From CAYOUV01 sp963790075 (GTDB lineage Bacteria; Chloroflexota; Anaerolineae; Anaerolineales; Villigracilaceae), in NCBI GenBank assembly GCA_963790075.1, contig CAWBNG010000009.1, positions 1-64,000 on the forward strand: DNA of 64,000 nucleotides. Direction: 5' to 3'. Under the pieces are notes generated by a model. It was not told where the DNA came from. It searched no databases and saw only the letters and a list, made by a program, of their open reading frames with translations. Below are positions 63,757-64,000 of this stretch, in pieces. The position numbers and the translations under genes were made by a program. The stretch's first letter is position 1. Each line of letters starts with the position of its first letter.

Positions 63757-64000
63757 TTAATTAGGGAGGACCCAAATCCAGCTGTTTTCAAATTTGCAAC
63801 TGCCCTGCCCCGAATCTTGCCACCCTAAAAACCCGAAAATACCTTCTAGTCTCTGTTTACTGTAATCGTAAAATCGTCCTTGACGTTTTCCATTCAAATA
63901 TACAGTAAACTGTTCTCCTTGGGCAACTAAAACCATTTGATTGGTTGCCTTGTTTTTATTATCTAAATTGCTGGCAAATTTTGGACCAGTGATTCTGTTC
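63757..64000 (-). CDS. 3' end of a concanavalin/LamG-like domain protein (partial)
   Basis: 81 codons open from the right edge to a TAA at 63757-63759, so the N-terminus lies outside the window. The text (NQMVLVAQGEQFTVYLNGKR, EGIFGFLGWQDSGQGSC, then KFENSWIWVLPN) matches the end of the lipoprotein at 2362-3381 in order and spacing (RLTIVGRGNTFSIYSND, CTFDNTWLWLIE). Both end in a Cys-x-Phe-[ED]-Asn-[ST]-Trp-[IL]-Trp motif. A paralogous surface domain is likely. Confidence 0.65.
   Translation of the reverse strand, partial: NRITGPKFASNLDNKNKATNQMVLVAQGEQFTVYLNGKRQGRFYDYSKQRLEGIFGFLGWQDSGQGSCKFENSWIWVLPN

Noticed and set aside
1..64000. CRISPR array, rRNA genes or replication origin
   Set aside because: No regularly spaced repeats, no rRNA core motifs and no DnaA-box cluster were seen on reading the window; no computed search was possible.

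Overview
The window looks like a chromosomal segment of a Chloroflexota bacterium, most likely class Anaerolineae (inference from gene style: FHA-domain ABC transporters, proline/threonine-rich lipoproteins with NBR1-type Ig-like domains, a type 2 IPP isomerase, Agl23-type membrane glycosyltransferases, eroded RHS proteins). No rRNA operon or CRISPR array was seen. One intact tRNA gene, tRNA-Leu(UAG), is present.

Layout. (1) 1-5.7 kb: a phospho-signalling and envelope cluster: an FHA-ABC transporter, a lipoprotein, and a membrane Ser/Thr kinase followed by a secreted-protein remnant. (2) 5.7-9.6 kb: a mobile-element graveyard with three orphan tRNA 3' tails, a HigBA toxin-antitoxin pair and a decayed 1.8-kb IS with recognisable terminal inverted repeats. 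(3) 9.6-22.9 kb: an A+T-richer, self-contained PTS catabolic island on the minus strand. It encodes EI, HPr, EIIA, EIIB, an ascorbate/galactitol-type EIIC, a PRD regulator and a set of aldolase, hydrolase, oxidoreductase and phosphatase enzymes. (4) 22.9-25.7 kb: RHS/polymorphic-toxin debris enclosing MazEF. (5) 25.7-45.9 kb: core genes: LysE exporter, SecDF, prenyl synthase, IPP isomerase, ACP, SucCD, an Agl23-NHL fusion, RlmN, NagD-like phosphatase, DUF1028, ClpP, trigger factor, tRNA-Leu, HAD, Ig-like lipoprotein and LCP protein. (6) 46-57.8 kb: a radical-SAM DNA-repair-type protein, a two-component system divergent from an ApbE/ferric-reductase-like operon, a Xer-type recombinase, HtrA, an M43-like metalloprotease and an EamA transporter. 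(7) 57.9-62 kb: a promoter, a 24-residue leader peptide, mutually exclusive hairpins and a terminator, followed by a heterodimeric ABC exporter. (8) 62-64 kb: a membrane-anchored repeat protein and the 3' end of a protein resembling the lipoprotein of region 1.

How the parts may work together. The best candidate for an undescribed system is the leader-peptide attenuator of the ABC exporter pair, whose layout fits ribosome-mediated induction by translation-inhibiting compounds. The PTS island reads as one pathway: uptake and phosphorylation of a sugar acid or lactone, lactone hydrolysis, then oxidation and retro-aldol cleavage. Several promoters (higB, radical SAM, Xer) place the -10 box 6-7 nt before the ATG, which implies leaderless mRNAs.

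Caveat: at least seven otherwise intact genes are broken by one-base changes in short homopolymers (ptsI, tig, prenyl synthase, FHA-ABC twice, protease, remnant at 5.5 kb). Most are probably sequencing or assembly errors rather than pseudogenes.
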